Shown here in pieces: positions 5,822 to 5,904 of a DNA stretch of 5,904 nt. The position numbers were made by a program, and so were the translations under genes. Under the pieces are notes generated by a model. It was not told where the DNA came from. It saw only the letters and a list, made by a program, of their open reading frames with translations, and made no database searches. Each line of letters opens with the position of its first letter. The stretch's first letter is position 1. This stretch comes from Lachnospiraceae bacterium. Lineage in GTDB: Bacteria; Bacillota; Clostridia; Lachnospirales; Lachnospiraceae. Where the stretch lies: the NCBI GenBank assembly GCA_014804285.1, contig JAAVAA010000021.1, positions 1 through 5,904 on the forward strand. Direction: 5' to 3'.

Positions 5822-5904
5822 ATGTATTTTTCTATTGGCATTGTACTTTTCGCCTTATTACTATTCCTCTGCTTTGGTATCTGCCGAAAGCGCCGGGCGG
5901 TGAA
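5822..5904 (+). CDS. N-terminus of a membrane-anchored protein (partial, runs off window)
   Basis: Only 27 codons are inside the window. They encode a single strongly hydrophobic stretch (residues 2-21, rich in Leu, Phe and Ile) followed at once by the basic cluster CRKRRAV (21-27). This is the pattern of an N-terminal membrane anchor with a cytoplasmic continuation by the positive-inside rule. A Shine-Dalgarno site (AAGGAT) lies 8 bases upstream, and the start is divergent from the patatin promoter with about 148 bp between the two start codons. The frame is still open at the window edge. The family cannot be named from this fragment. The hydrophobic segment shows no cleavage motif, so an anchor is more likely than a secretion signal. 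Confidence 0.6.
   Translation, partial: MYFSIGIVLFALLLFLCFGICRKRRAV

Overview
The window reads as chromosomal DNA from a low-to-mid GC Gram-positive anaerobe, most likely a Lachnospiraceae-type Clostridia (Blautia, Dorea or Ruminococcus gnavus relatives). The basis is purine-rich Shine-Dalgarno sites (GGAGG, AGGAG, AAAGGA) at ideal spacing, a textbook sigma-A promoter (TTGAAA, 16 bp, TATAAT), and a TPR-DUF4037-DUF4125 protein of a type I associate from memory with this group. The genus is inference only.

Layout from right to left, the direction of transcription. A leftward promoter (5725-5752) drives a patatin-like phospholipase (4822-5673). Thirty-one bases later, with its own GGAGG site, comes a 777-residue fusion of TPR repeats, a DUF4037 nucleotidyltransferase-fold domain and DUF4125 (2457-4790). 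A 15-bp perfect hairpin two bases past its stop codon (2414-2455) probably ends this two-gene unit. A second leftward pair follows: a MATE-family multidrug/toxin exporter (967-2340) and, 4 bp later, a phosphoglycolate-phosphatase-like HAD hydrolase (300-962) whose ribosome-binding site lies inside the exporter's last codons. Rightward and divergent from the patatin promoter, a membrane-anchored protein begins at 5822 and runs off the window.

The left 299 bases carry no convincing gene. They are dense in inverted repeats: 3-35 against 193-225, 183-204 against 246-266, and three smaller hairpins. This looks like a MITE-like or other structured intergenic repeat. A 56-codon leftward open frame (130-300) overlaps the HAD stop codon as TAATG and runs through the repeat; I rate it as doubtful.

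Two start codons deserve correction against the longest possible frames. The TPR protein most likely starts at 4790, not 4880, and the exporter at ATG 2340, not at GTG 2355. In both cases a strong Shine-Dalgarno site decides it. The most interesting item is the TPR-nucleotidyltransferase-DUF4125 protein, which has no known function and is co-transcribed with a patatin-like lipase. It superficially recalls CBASS-type nucleotidyltransferase/phospholipase pairs, but the evidence for a defence role is thin.
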